From Thalassovita sp. (lineage in GTDB: Bacteria > Pseudomonadota > Alphaproteobacteria > Rhodobacterales > Rhodobacteraceae): a stretch of DNA of 64,000 nucleotides. Position 1 is the stretch's first letter, and each line of letters begins with the position of its first letter. Below are positions 1-8,951 of this stretch, piece after piece. The DNA lies in the NCBI RefSeq assembly GCF_963691685.1, contig NZ_OY829290.1, forward strand, positions 2,480,001 through 2,544,000, read 5' to 3'. The position numbers were made by a program, and so were the translations under genes. The notes under the pieces were generated by a model. The model saw only the letters and a program-made list of their open reading frames with translations, was not told where the DNA came from and ran no database searches.

Positions 1-52
1 TCTCAACCAGCGGGGTTGCGCCCTCGGCGCGCAGTTCTTTTGCCGTTTTCAT
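1..52 (-). CDS. xylG: xylose ABC transporter ATP-binding protein XylG, N-terminal fragment
   Basis: Only the first 17 codons are inside the window; the gene runs off the left edge. They read MKTAKELRAEGATPLVE, and a TPLVE-type start is common just before the first ABC domain of sugar-importer ATPases. The ATG overlaps the TGA stop of the upstream permease gene by one base (TGATG), so the two are probably translationally coupled. The assignment rests on this position in an xylF-xylH-xylG order; no Walker motif is visible here. A missing or different ATPase cannot be ruled out from the fragment alone. Confidence 0.7.
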   Translation of the reverse strand, partial: MKTAKELRAEGATPLVE

Positions 53-1350
53 CACTTCGCCCCCAGTCGCTTGCGGTATTGGATGTCGATCAGAACGGCC
101 AGCACCAACACCGAGCCCACAACGATGTTCTGGAACGGCGCATCCACGCCCACCATCGCCATGCCCGACTGCAAGGCCTGCATGATCAACGCGCCCAGGA
201 TCGCCCCGTGAATGGTCCCCAGACCACCGGACAGCGCCGTGCCGCCAATCACCGCGGCCGCAATGACGCGCAGCTCATCCAAGGTGCCAATATCGTTGGA
301 GTGGTTGGCCAGACGGGCCGAAGCCACAACCGCCGACAGCGCACAGAGGAAGCCCATGAGGGCAAAGATTTTCACCGTCAGCATCCGGGTGTTGATGCCC
401 GACAGTTCCGCCGCATCGGGGTTGCCGCCTGTGGCAAAGATATAGCGCCCCAGCCGGGTGCGCCGCGCCACCACGGTCATCACAACCGCAACCGCGATCA
501 GGATCAGAACCGAGATTGGCAGACCATAGCCCACTTCCAGACCCTCAGGCATGGTTTCGCCTTTGGCTTCCATCATCCGTTTCAGACGGCGCGCGGGGAT
601 CAGGTAAGAGTTCAGCGTCCACACCAGGCCCAGAATGGCCCCGGCGGTGATGCCGGCAATGGTCAGCTCCGCCCAGAGGGGTTTAACCGCAAAGCCATGA
701 CCCTGACGGGCGCGGCGGCCACTCCAGAGGCCAAAGAGCGCCAGCGCGGTGGCGGCGATGCCGATGATCCAGCTCCAGGTGGTGCCCATGGTGCCGTTGA
801 TGCCACCAAAGATCAGGAAGGTCTTATCCAGCGGGCCAATGGTCTGACCATCCGTCAGATACCAGGCCACGTTGCGCCAGACGAGGAAACCGCCAAGGGT
901 GACAATAAAGGCCGGGATGCTCAGGTAGCCGACCATCCAGCCGTGAAAGGCGCCGATCAGCGTGCCCACGCCCAGACCAACCACAATGGTGATCGCCCAG
1001 GTTGCCGGGTGGTTCAGGCCGAAGCCCAGCATGTCCGGCAGCACCTGGGTCTGCACCATGGCCATGACCGCCGAACAGGTGGCCAGCAAGGCGCCAACCG
1101 ACAGGTCGATGTGGCGGGTGACGATCACAAAGACCATGCCTGAGGCCATGATGGCCACCGAAACGGTTTGGATCGTCAGGTTGAAGATGTTGCGCGGCGT
1201 CAGGAAACGCCCGTCTGTCAGCAGGTTGAACCCGATGCACAGGATAATGAAAGCACCGACCATCCCCAAAAGGCGCGTGTCGAGTTCCAGTTGCTGGAAC
1301 AACGAACGTTTCGCCGGGGTCTGTATCGGCTGCGTGGTGGCCTCGGCCAT
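52..1350 (-). CDS. xylH: xylose ABC transporter permease XylH
   Basis: A 432-residue polytopic membrane protein of the BPD_transp_2 (RbsC/XylH) family, the inner-membrane channel for D-xylose uptake. It has about ten hydrophobic segments and the family stretch IVTRHIDLSVGA after the second. A GGNPDAAELSGIN segment late in the protein is the cytoplasmic loop that contacts the ATPase in this family. I chose the ATG at 1350 because GGAG lies seven bases upstream; a start at 1422 would add a poorly conserved 24-residue extension. It follows xylF after a hairpin-rich gap and overlaps xylG by one base. At about 430 residues it matches XylH-type permeases with a central insert rather than the shorter RbsC. 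Confidence 0.9.
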   Translation of the reverse strand: MAEATTQPIQTPAKRSLFQQLELDTRLLGMVGAFIILCIGFNLLTDGRFLTPRNIFNLTIQTVSVAIMASGMVFVIVTRHIDLSVGALLATCSAVMAMVQTQVLPDMLGFGLNHPATWAITIVVGLGVGTLIGAFHGWMVGYLSIPAFIVTLGGFLVWRNVAWYLTDGQTIGPLDKTFLIFGGINGTMGTTWSWIIGIAATALALFGLWSGRRARQGHGFAVKPLWAELTIAGITAGAILGLVWTLNSYLIPARRLKRMMEAKGETMPEGLEVGYGLPISVLILIAVAVVMTVVARRTRLGRYIFATGGNPDAAELSGINTRMLTVKIFALMGFLCALSAVVASARLANHSNDIGTLDELRVIAAAVIGGTALSGGLGTIHGAILGALIMQALQSGMAMVGVDAPFQNIVVGSVLVLAVLIDIQYRKRLGAK

Positions 1351-1408
1351 GACCGAACTCCAATCGTCAGCAGTGAATAATTCGTAGAAGCGTAGTCGGG
1401 GTGCCCTT

Positions 1409-1498
1409 CTTGGGGAGGACACCCCAAGATCAGTGGGAGACTGATCTTATGAAGAGATTAGGCGTGTTGGCCCCGTGACAGGGCCAACAACCTGAGGG
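1409..1498 (-). promoter_or_regulatory. stem-loop cluster between xylF and xylH
   Basis: Three inverted repeats lie between the two genes. They are GTTGGCCC/GGGCCAAC (arms 1476-1483 and 1491-1498), GATCAG/CTGATC (1428-1433 and 1441-1446) and CTTGGGG/CCCCAAG (1409-1415 and 1422-1428). The first begins just after the xylF stop and has no following T run. Such structures after a binding-protein gene usually protect its mRNA or cause partial termination, so that binding protein exceeds permease. This role is inferred. Confidence 0.55.
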
Positions 1499-1504
1499 GT
1501 GGCT

Positions 1505-2533
1505 TTAGTTACAGGGGGCCGGGCCCGCCTCAACACCCTGGCAGAGCGCCTCCTGGGTGATCCAGCCGGCATCAACCACAACGGACAGGTTGTCCTGCGT
1601 GATCGGGTTCGGGGCCAGGAACATCGAGGTCATGACAGTACCTGCGGGCGAGGTCCAGCTCATCGCGCCTTTGACGTCACCCAGTTCCGCGCCACCGGCC
1701 AGCTGTACGGCGATCTCACCAGCTGCTTTGCCCAGCTCACGCGCGTCTTTCCAGACCGAAACGGTCTGATGACCTTTGGCCACACGGTTCAGCGCAGCGT
1801 GGTCACCATCCTGACCCGAAACCGGAATGCCTTCCATGCCCTGCGCTGTCAGCGCGGCAACAACACCACCTGCGGTGCCGTCGTTGGAGGCCACAACAGC
1901 GTCCACGCCGTTGTCAGCTGCGGTCAGGATTTGTTCCATGTTGCGCTGTGCGTTGGCAGGCAGCCAGCCATCGGTGTAGGCTTCGCCGACGATCTTGATG
2001 TCGCCAGCATCAATTGCGGCTTGCAGGATCTCCTGCTGACCGCCGCGCAGGAAGTCGGCGTTCGGATCGGTGGGCGAGCCTTTGATCATGACGTAGTTGC
2101 CTTTGGGCATCGCTGCAAACACAGCCTGCGCCTGCAGACGCCCCACTTCGACGTTGTCAAAGGTCAGGTAGAAGGCACGATCGTCTTCGATCAGACGGTC
2201 ATAGGCGATCACTGGAATACCTTCGTCAGCAGCAGCCTGAACAGCCGGGCCAATGGCCTGTGCGTCCTGGGCCAGGATGATCAGCGCATCAACGCCCTGG
2301 GCGATCAGGCTTTCCACATCCGACAGCTGCTTGGACGACGACGACTGCGCATCGGCCGAGATATACTCTGCACCGCCCGCTTCCAGCGCGCCAACGATGG
2401 CCGCTTCGTCGGTTTTCCAGCGCTCCTCCTGGAAGTTCGACCAGCTGACACCAACCGTCAGGTCAGCCGCCCAGGCGCCTGCGCTGCTCAGCGCCAGAAC
2501 CGACGCCATCGCAATAGATTTCGCGAATTTCAT
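1505..2533 (-). CDS. xylF: D-xylose-binding periplasmic protein XylF
   Basis: A 342-residue type I periplasmic binding protein with a clear Sec signal peptide (MKFAKSIAMASVLALSSAGAWA, cleaved before ADLTVG). The order LTVGVSWSNFQEERW, DVESLIAQGVDALIILAQD and IPVIAYDRLI is characteristic of the XylF branch of sugar-binding proteins. So are VASNDGTAGGVVAAL and PVSGQDGD later in the protein. It captures D-xylose for XylHG. First gene of a leftward operon with xylH and xylG, divergent from the ROK regulator. The region upstream holds a candidate operator about 100 bases before the start codon. Confidence 0.93.
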   Translation of the reverse strand: MKFAKSIAMASVLALSSAGAWAADLTVGVSWSNFQEERWKTDEAAIVGALEAGGAEYISADAQSSSSKQLSDVESLIAQGVDALIILAQDAQAIGPAVQAAADEGIPVIAYDRLIEDDRAFYLTFDNVEVGRLQAQAVFAAMPKGNYVMIKGSPTDPNADFLRGGQQEILQAAIDAGDIKIVGEAYTDGWLPANAQRNMEQILTAADNGVDAVVASNDGTAGGVVAALTAQGMEGIPVSGQDGDHAALNRVAKGHQTVSVWKDARELGKAAGEIAVQLAGGAELGDVKGAMSWTSPAGTVMTSMFLAPNPITQDNLSVVVDAGWITQEALCQGVEAGPAPCN

Positions 2534-2634
2534 TGTATTTCCTCCCGTGGATTCCAGACCCCATCAGCATTGCTACACCCCTCTTCAGGGGCCCCACTTT
2601 GGACAGGGTACGACATAGGTGTAACGATTATTTT

Positions 2635-2647
2635 TTTGATTCTCAAA
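2635..2647. promoter_or_regulatory. candidate ROK/XylR operator upstream of xylF
   Basis: A perfect inverted repeat, TTTGA-TTC-TCAAA, sits in an AT-rich block between xylF and the ROK gene. A similar element, TTTTAA-CAC-TCAAAA, lies upstream of xylB, and both are followed by an ATTAAA stretch. Sharing between the two xylose transcription units, next to the gene of a ROK regulator, makes it the best operator candidate. No binding data; inference from symmetry and recurrence. Confidence 0.5.
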
Positions 2648-2734
2648 TTAAATCGGGTTACAAATTTTTCATTCGGTTGCAGAAGGGCTGCAAACACCTG
2701 TAAACAAGGCGCTAATCAGAGGGAGGGCTGGGGC

Positions 2735-3952
2735 GTGCCACAGATAGACAGACCGTCACATACGGGCGAGCTGCGCGAAAGCGGCCGGCAACAGGTGTTG
2801 GAAACGATCCGGGCCCAGGGGGCGATCGCGCGAATTGATATCGCCCGTGAAACCGGGATGAGCCCGGCCACCGTCACCGCCATCTCGGCCGAGCTGTTGG
2901 AGGCCGGCCTGATCCGTGAGGTTCAGCCAGAGGCAAAACCCACAACCAGCAAACGCGGTCGCCCGCGTGTCTCACTAGCCCTGCGCGGTGACGCCCATAA
3001 AATTGCCGGGATCAAAGTGGCGCATGCCTCCATCACGGTGCTGGTCATCGATTTCGAAGGCAATGAGCTGGTTGATCACGATATGCCGCTGGTTCAAGCC
3101 CGGATGGAGCCGGATCACCTGTGCAAAGCCATCGTCACCGCGCTGGAGCAATGCTGCCGCAAGGGGGGCTTTGGCCTCGCAGATATTTCGGGGCTTTGTG
3201 TCGGCATGGCCGGTCTGGTCGATGCCCCGCGCAACTTTGTCTATTGGTCCTCTTCCCTGACCAGTCGCAATGTGGATATGGGCGCCCATCTGGGTCAGCA
3301 CCTGAACTGCGCCATCTTTGTTGAAAACGACGCCAATCTTGTAGCCAAGGCGGAACACCTCTTTGGCAAGGGGCGCGATGTCAGCGACTTTATCGTCATC
3401 ACCATTGAACATGGTGTCGGTATGGGTGTGGTCATCGACGATGAGATTTACCGCGGCACCCGTGGCTGCGGCGCCGAGTTTGGCCATACCAAGGTGCAAC
3501 TCTCCGGGGCGCTGTGCCAATGTGGGCAGCGCGGCTGTCTGGAGGCCTATGTGGGGGACTATGCCCTGCTGCGTGAGGCACGGCTGCTCAGCGATGAGGC
3601 CAGCCCACAAAGCATTGGGCAATTGTCCGCGGCGGCACGAGATGGCGATCCGCTGGCGGGATCCATCCTAGAACGTGCAGGCCGCATGTTCGCCATGGGA
3701 TTGGCCAATGTTATCAATATCTTTGATCCCGAACTTATCATCGTTTCGGGCACCCATTCCAGCATGGATTACCTGCTGACCGAACAGGTGATCGAAGAGA
3801 TGCGGCAATCGGTTGTGCAGGTCGATGCGCCGTTGCCAGAGGTGGTGCAACACAGCTGGGGTCAGCTGATGTGGGCCAAAGGCGCCGCCGCCTATGCGGT
3901 CGAAAAAGTGAGCGCGCAATGCGTACGGAGGTTGGTGCTGGATGCGGTATGA
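2735..3952 (+). CDS. xylR: ROK-family transcriptional regulator (XylR-type repressor)
   Basis: A 405-residue protein with an N-terminal winged helix (about residues 18-65, IARIDIARETGMSPATVTAI) and a ROK sugar-binding domain (about 88-395). The ROK signature is intact: acidic VENDAN near 197-202, then a zinc site with H251 and C261, C263 and C268 in CQCGQRGCLEAY. I chose the GTG start because GGGAGGG lies seven bases upstream and the helix-turn-helix follows directly; the reading frame further upstream is only antisense to xylF. ROK proteins of this type repress xylose genes and are released by sugar. Divergent from xylFHG; its 3' end overlaps the next gene by 11 bases. Confidence 0.85.
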   Translation: MPQIDRPSHTGELRESGRQQVLETIRAQGAIARIDIARETGMSPATVTAISAELLEAGLIREVQPEAKPTTSKRGRPRVSLALRGDAHKIAGIKVAHASITVLVIDFEGNELVDHDMPLVQARMEPDHLCKAIVTALEQCCRKGGFGLADISGLCVGMAGLVDAPRNFVYWSSSLTSRNVDMGAHLGQHLNCAIFVENDANLVAKAEHLFGKGRDVSDFIVITIEHGVGMGVVIDDEIYRGTRGCGAEFGHTKVQLSGALCQCGQRGCLEAYVGDYALLREARLLSDEASPQSIGQLSAAARDGDPLAGSILERAGRMFAMGLANVINIFDPELIIVSGTHSSMDYLLTEQVIEEMRQSVVQVDAPLPEVVQHSWGQLMWAKGAAAYAVEKVSAQCVRRLVLDAV

Positions 3953-5486
3953 TGTGACGGTTCTGGCGCTCTGCCTTGGGACAACGGCGCTGGCGCAGGA
4001 CAGCCTGCCCAATTTCACCCCCCGCGCCTTGCCCGCACATCAATATACCGGCGGATGGGAACATTTTGTTGGCGGCGGTCTGGCAGTTTTTGACTGCGAC
4101 GGGGATCTGTTGCCGGACCTCTACGCGGCCGGCGGCAGCAGCCCGGCGCAGCTGATGCGCAACCAGACAGGGGCGGATGGCACTCTGAAATTTGCCGCTG
4201 AAACGCCTGAGGCGCTGGCCCTCACCGGTGTCATCGGTGCCTACCCGCTGGACATCGACAGTGACGGCCTGCCTGACCTGATGGTGCTGCGCGATGGCGC
4301 GGATCAGATCCTGCGCGGACTGGGGGATTGCCAGTTTGAACCCTTTGACGGCCGTGGCTTTGATGGCGGCGGCAGCTGGTCCACCGCCTTTTCCGCCACT
4401 TGGGAGGCCGGTCAATCCCTGCCGACCCTGGCGATTGGCACCTATGTGGATCGCAGCGATCCCGCCGGGCCGTTTGGCACCTGCGACGCCACCCTACTCT
4501 ACCGTCCTGAGGGCAATAGCTACGGGCCCGCACAGCGGCTGGAGCCGGGGTTTTGCGCGCTGTCCATGCTGTTTTCGGACTGGTCCCGCAGCGGCCGCGC
4601 TGACCTCAGGGTCTCAAACGACAGGCATTATTACCTGCGCGGCGGGCAGGAACAAATGTGGGCGATGGAGGCCACTCCGCGCCTCTATTCGGCTGAGGAC
4701 GGCTGGCGCCCCTATCACCTCTGGGGCATGGGCATTGCCAGCCGTGATCTGACCGGCGACGGCTACGCGGATGTCATGCTGACCTCCATGGGGGATCAGA
4801 AGCTGCAGTATTTTGACGGCGATGGCGCCCGCCCCTCTTACAAAGACGCCACATATGAACGCGGCACCACCGCGCATCGGCCTTATACTGGGGGCGATGG
4901 TCGCCCCTCCACCGGCTGGCACGCCGCATTTGGGGATGTGAACAACGATGGTTTGGATGATCTTTTCATCGCCAAGGGCAATGTCGAACAGATGCCTGTC
5001 GCCGCGATGGAGGATCCCAACAACCTGCTGCTGCAGCAAAGCGATGGCCGGTTTACCGAGGTTGGCGATCAGGTCGGAGTTGCCGGTCTAGCCCGCAGCC
5101 GGGGTGCCGCTCTGGTTGATCTGAACCGGGACGGCGCGCTGGATCTGGCAGTGGTCAACCGCCGCGCCGAGATGGAGCTCTATCAAAACGCCAGCGCAAA
5201 TAGCTATCTCAGCGTCGACCTGCAACAGGACGGGGCCAACCGCGATGCCATCGGCGCCCATGTGGAGCTGCGCGCAATGGGCAAATCCTGGGTTCAGGAA
5301 CGCACCATCGGCGGCGGTCATGCCGGCGGCGCGCTGAGCCCGCTGCATTTTGGCCTGGGGGATCTGGACCGGGTGGAGCTGCGGGTGATCTGGCCGGATC
5401 AAACCACCTCCAACTGGGTGGAGGTGACAACCCGGCAGGCGCTGGTACTGAGCGGCGGCGAAACCCTGACGGTCACGCCCCGCTAA
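3942..5486 (+). CDS. CRTAC1-family FG-GAP/VCBS and ASPIC/UnbV protein
   Basis: A 514-residue exported protein with a signal peptide (cleavage near ALA-QD, residue 19). It has at least five FG-GAP/VCBS blades with Ca-loop style DxDxDGxxD sequences: FDCDGDLLPDL, DIDSDGLPDL, LTGDGYADV, VNNDGLDDL and LNRDGALDL. A C-terminal ASPIC/UnbV domain (about 430-505) contains GAHVEL and GGGHAGG. The fold should be an extracytoplasmic beta-propeller; its ligand is unknown. It overlaps the ROK gene by 11 bases and so is probably co-expressed with the repressor. It converges on a di-heme peroxidase gene six bases away, and the two may act together in the periplasm, although nothing in the sequence proves it. 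Confidence 0.85.
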   Translation: MRYDVTVLALCLGTTALAQDSLPNFTPRALPAHQYTGGWEHFVGGGLAVFDCDGDLLPDLYAAGGSSPAQLMRNQTGADGTLKFAAETPEALALTGVIGAYPLDIDSDGLPDLMVLRDGADQILRGLGDCQFEPFDGRGFDGGGSWSTAFSATWEAGQSLPTLAIGTYVDRSDPAGPFGTCDATLLYRPEGNSYGPAQRLEPGFCALSMLFSDWSRSGRADLRVSNDRHYYLRGGQEQMWAMEATPRLYSAEDGWRPYHLWGMGIASRDLTGDGYADVMLTSMGDQKLQYFDGDGARPSYKDATYERGTTAHRPYTGGDGRPSTGWHAAFGDVNNDGLDDLFIAKGNVEQMPVAAMEDPNNLLLQQSDGRFTEVGDQVGVAGLARSRGAALVDLNRDGALDLAVVNRRAEMELYQNASANSYLSVDLQQDGANRDAIGAHVELRAMGKSWVQERTIGGGHAGGALSPLHFGLGDLDRVELRVIWPDQTTSNWVEVTTRQALVLSGGETLTVTPR

Positions 5487-5492
5487 ACGCCC

Positions 5493-6803
5493 TTAGCGAT
5501 CTACAGGCAATCCACTGGGCACGGCATCGGGCACCCCCATGCGCCCCTGCCGCCAACCGTCATCGCTCAGCGCCGCCAAAAAGCTGAGGATCGCAGCAAC
5601 CTCGTCATCAGACAGGTCCACCGGGGCCAGTTTATTTGCCTCAGCGATCGCGGCCAGTTCGGCCTGATCACGCAGAATGCGCTGATCGTCCACGCCGTCC
5701 AGCGCCACCAGTACTGCCTGCGCAGGATCATATTCCATCAGCCCTGCCACCGGATCCAAGTGGTGACGCACCACAGCCTCCAGCGTGGCGTAGGATCCGG
5801 CATGGCCATAGGGCCCGGTGTCCGTGATGTTGCGCAGCGAGGGCGTGCGAAACCGATACGCATCCTCAGCCGCGCCTGTGACACGCATGCGTCCCTCATC
5901 CCGGGCGTGGGTTTCAAATCGCGCCGCCTTGCCGGGGCCGATCTGCGGCATCGCGATGGCGTGAAACCCATGATCGGTTTGAAACCAACCGGCGTGACAG
6001 GATCCACATCCCGCCTTGCCGTAAAACAGATCCATGCCCTGCTGCGCCGCTGCGCCCAACGGGGCCTCTCCCCTCATGTGGCGGTCAAAGGCGCTGTCAT
6101 CGGCGCGCCACTCCACCCGGATGAAATCGGCCAAAACGTCCGAGATATCGGTGAAGCTGACCGCCGCATCCTGCCCCAGAACGGCATCAAAGCGGGCGCG
6201 ATATTCTGGCACCGCCACCACCCGGGCCGCGATCTTGTCCCAGGCGCCACCGGACAGTGACAGGTGGCCCAAGCGCACGGATTGCGACACATCGTTTTCC
6301 GAATAATGCCCGGCCATCTCATCACCCGAAAGAACCGGGAACATCGCCTGCGCAGACAGGACCGAGTCAAAACCCGACAGCATTTCCTGCCCCAAGGGCG
6401 TGCGCATGCCATCGGGATGATCGCTGTCCGCTTCCAGCCGGCCATCGTGGAACATCACGCTAAACTCTTCCGCCCCCAGATTGAACAACGCGGGCGCGTT
6501 GCGGGGGATCCGTTGTTCCGGCGGGTTGCTGGCATCAACCTTGCGATCCGGGCCCAGACCGATGCCGCCTTCGCCCAGCCCCAGTGACAGACCATCCGAG
6601 GTGCCGAAACGCGGATGATGACAGGTGGCGCAACTGACATTGCGATTGCCCGATAAGATCGGATCGTAAAACAACAATTGGCCCAATTCGGCGCGCGCTG
6701 GATCCACCGCGCGGAACACCGGGGGTGGTCCCAAATCAGGCCTGACCTCCGGTGCAGCCGTGGCCGCAGCCGCTGTTAGCAAAAGGGCCGTTAGCGCCCT
6801 CAC
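5493..6803 (-). CDS. di-heme cytochrome c peroxidase / MauG-family protein
   Basis: A 436-residue exported protein with a signal peptide and two c-type heme motifs, CATCH at residues 58-62 and CGSCH near 271. The arrangement is that of the bacterial CcpA/MauG family: QLLFYDPILSGN before heme 1, and RTPSLRNITDTGPYGHAGS with its axial histidine after heme 2. Members reduce peroxide or carry out radical protein oxidations in the periplasm. The start codon is GTG and overlaps the xylulokinase stop by four bases (GTGA), which ties expression to xylB. A peroxidase coupled to xylose catabolism is unusual and its substrate is not evident. Confidence 0.88.
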   Translation of the reverse strand: MRALTALLLTAAAATAAPEVRPDLGPPPVFRAVDPARAELGQLLFYDPILSGNRNVSCATCHHPRFGTSDGLSLGLGEGGIGLGPDRKVDASNPPEQRIPRNAPALFNLGAEEFSVMFHDGRLEADSDHPDGMRTPLGQEMLSGFDSVLSAQAMFPVLSGDEMAGHYSENDVSQSVRLGHLSLSGGAWDKIAARVVAVPEYRARFDAVLGQDAAVSFTDISDVLADFIRVEWRADDSAFDRHMRGEAPLGAAAQQGMDLFYGKAGCGSCHAGWFQTDHGFHAIAMPQIGPGKAARFETHARDEGRMRVTGAAEDAYRFRTPSLRNITDTGPYGHAGSYATLEAVVRHHLDPVAGLMEYDPAQAVLVALDGVDDQRILRDQAELAAIAEANKLAPVDLSDDEVAAILSFLAALSDDGWRQGRMGVPDAVPSGLPVDR

Positions 6804-8254
6804 GCCCCAGCGCCTTTGATCGCGGGGTACAGCGCCCGGTAGGTCTGATAGCGCGCCTCATATTGGTCCTGCAGGTCGTTGCGGGGGGGGATCACCTCGG
6901 CCACCTCGGGCGGGGTCATCAGTTGATCCGCTGCGCCCTGCCCATCCGCCGCCATTGCCAGCCGCGCCGCGCCAAGGGCCGCGCCAAATTCACCCGCTTT
7001 GGGCAGGTGCATCGGCAGATCCAGCACCGTAGTCAGGGTTTCCACCCAGAACCGCGATCGGGTGCCGCCGCCGATGGCCAGTACCTGTTTCAGATCCGCG
7101 CCGGTGGCGTTCAGCGCCTCCAGACTGTCGCGCATGGCGAAGGCAACACCTTCCATCACGGCCTGGGTCAGCTGCGCATTGTCGCTGGCGATATCCAGCC
7201 CAACAAAGGCACCCCGAATGGCGCTGTCATTATGCGGTGTCCGCTCGCCCGACAGATAGGGCAAGAAGGTGACGCCAGCGGGGCCGGTGATGTGATCCGG
7301 CAGCGCATTTGCCAGTTCCCCCGGGCTCTGCCCCAGACGGCCCGACAGCCAGTTCAGGCAATCGGTCGCCGCCAGGCTGACCCCCATCTGATACCAGCGC
7401 CCCGGCACCGCATGGCAGAAACTATGGACCGCCGTTTCGGGCATAGGGGCAAAGCGATCACGCGCCGCCAGCAACACGCCCGAGGTCCCGAGCGAGACAA
7501 AACCCTGCCCTTCGCTGAGGCAGCCAACACCGCAGGCAGCAACTGCATTGTCGCCGCCGCCGCCGGCAACAACCACCGTATGATCCAGCCCCCAATCGGC
7601 CTGCAGACTGCCGCGCAGATCCCCCGATGCCGCGGACCCTTCAACAAGGTCGGGCATCTGATCGCGCCGCATGTGGCCTGCCTGCAGCAATGTGTCAGAC
7701 CAATCCCGTGCCCCCACATCCAACCAGGAGGTGCCCGCCGCATCCGACATGTCGCCAACATAGCCCCCTGTCAGCCACAGCCGCAGATAGTCTTTGGGCA
7801 GCAACACCTTGTGAATGCGCGCAAAAACCTCTGGCTCATGCTGTTCCAGCCAGAGCAGTTTGGGGGCGGTGAACCCCGGAAAAACGATATTGCCTGACAG
7901 GGCGCGCACCGGGTCGGTGGCATCCAGCGCCGCGGCCTCAACATGGGGGCGGGTGTCATTCCACAGGATCGCCGGGCGCAGCACATCACCGGCCGCATCG
8001 ACCAGAACCGCGCCATGCATCTGACCACTGAGGCCAATGCCACGCAGCGCGGGCCATTCGGCAGGAAAGGCCTGCCGCAGGCTTTCAACGCAACGCTCAG
8101 CCGCAGTAACCCAATCTTCAGGCCGCTGTTCGGACCAACCGGGGTGGGGATGCGACACGGGATAGTCCGCCTCTGCCGAGCCAACCACCCTGCCCGATGC
8201 CTCCACCAGCAGCGCGCGCAGGCCCGATGTGCCCAAATCCAATCCCAGATACAT
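6800..8254 (-). CDS. xylB: xylulokinase
   Basis: A 484-residue FGGY-family sugar kinase that phosphorylates D-xylulose with ATP. Family marks include MYLGLDLGTSGLRALLVE at the N terminus, GIGLSGQMHGAVLVD, AILWNDTRP, FLPYLSGERTPHND and GGGTRSRFW in the second FGGY domain. The SGQMHG and WNDTRP pairing is typical of XylB rather than glycerol or ribulose kinases. I chose the ATG at 8254 because a GGGGGGA ribosome site lies just upstream; the frame continues to 8347 without a family-like extension. A candidate repressor operator lies about 30 bases upstream. The peroxidase gene follows with a GTGA overlap. Xylose isomerase is not in the window and may lie to the left. Confidence 0.93.
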   Translation of the reverse strand: MYLGLDLGTSGLRALLVEASGRVVGSAEADYPVSHPHPGWSEQRPEDWVTAAERCVESLRQAFPAEWPALRGIGLSGQMHGAVLVDAAGDVLRPAILWNDTRPHVEAAALDATDPVRALSGNIVFPGFTAPKLLWLEQHEPEVFARIHKVLLPKDYLRLWLTGGYVGDMSDAAGTSWLDVGARDWSDTLLQAGHMRRDQMPDLVEGSAASGDLRGSLQADWGLDHTVVVAGGGGDNAVAACGVGCLSEGQGFVSLGTSGVLLAARDRFAPMPETAVHSFCHAVPGRWYQMGVSLAATDCLNWLSGRLGQSPGELANALPDHITGPAGVTFLPYLSGERTPHNDSAIRGAFVGLDIASDNAQLTQAVMEGVAFAMRDSLEALNATGADLKQVLAIGGGTRSRFWVETLTTVLDLPMHLPKAGEFGAALGAARLAMAADGQGAADQLMTPPEVAEVIPPRNDLQDQYEARYQTYRALYPAIKGAGA

Positions 8255-8283
8255 ATTCCCCCCTATGTCCCGCGGGACATTTA

Positions 8284-8298
8284 TTTTAACACTCAAAA
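8284..8298. promoter_or_regulatory. candidate ROK/XylR operator upstream of xylB
   Basis: The near-palindrome TTTTAA-CAC-TCAAAA lies 30 bases before the xylB start in an AT-rich block. It matches the element upstream of xylF at the arms (TTTRA and TCAAA) with the same three-base centre spacing. The position fits an operator overlapping the xylB promoter. Inference. Confidence 0.45.
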
Positions 8299-8406
8299 TT
8301 AAACAATATTGGAGCCGAGCCGTCAACGGGTCAGATCGAAGGGTCACATATGAAAACAGCGCCTGCCAAATGGCAGACGCTGCAAAACTTCATCCCGGTA
8401 AGGCGT

Positions 8407-8781
8407 TCAGCCGAACCATTTCATATCCATCAAACGGCGGCTGCCACAGCGGGTGGTCATGGTCATCTGCCGCTTCACTGGCATGGTGGGTGCGTAGAAC
8501 TCCACCTTGCGGTAGCGGGGTGCAAATTCGACGGTCACGCGGTTGCGCTCCTGTGTGCGCAGCTGCGCCCGCCCCCCGGCAAAAGAGGCATAATGCCCGG
8601 TGTTCAGATCCCGCACCACAAAGACGTAGTCGCGAAACTCACAGCGGTTGTCCAGCTTGATGGTGGCCACAATTGTTTTGCGTTCGGGCCAGAACACATC
8701 GCCGATTTCATACCAGAAATGGTTGACGCAAAGGGCGGTAACGGCAGCTGTCACCAGCACCCCAGCAGTTTTACCAGACAT
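8407..8781 (-). CDS. hypothetical single-pass membrane-anchored protein
   Basis: A 124-residue protein with one N-terminal hydrophobic segment (about residues 5-21, TAGVLVTAAVTALCV) and a basic soluble remainder rich in beta-type sequence. Two cysteines stand out, one in NRCEFRDY and one in TTRCGS, and could form a disulfide if the domain is periplasmic. A GGAG ribosome site sits seven bases before the ATG. I do not recognise the family. It stands alone between xylB and the permease gene. Confidence 0.6.
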   Translation of the reverse strand: MSGKTAGVLVTAAVTALCVNHFWYEIGDVFWPERKTIVATIKLDNRCEFRDYVFVVRDLNTGHYASFAGGRAQLRTQERNRVTVEFAPRYRKVEFYAPTMPVKRQMTMTTRCGSRRLMDMKWFG

Positions 8782-8951
8782 TCTATTGCTCCGTGCACAT
8801 CAATGGCAGGCCGGTGCCTCCCTTCCCCCAGGGCGCACAAGTCTCAGGAACAGTAACGGCAGGTCAGGCCGCTGTCTGAGCGAATAGTTGTCGATTTTTG
8901 TGGATAAGTTCGCCTTCACGTTGCGTCACACACACCGCGGGCGATGGGAAA

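Noticed and set aside
16..1143. 375-codon plus-strand frame opposite xylH
   Set aside because: Antisense composition only; xylH is unmistakable on the other strand.
1499..2734. The 412-codon extension upstream of the ROK regulator start
   Set aside because: It is antisense to xylF, and the helix-turn-helix begins right after the GTG at 2735, which has a good ribosome site.
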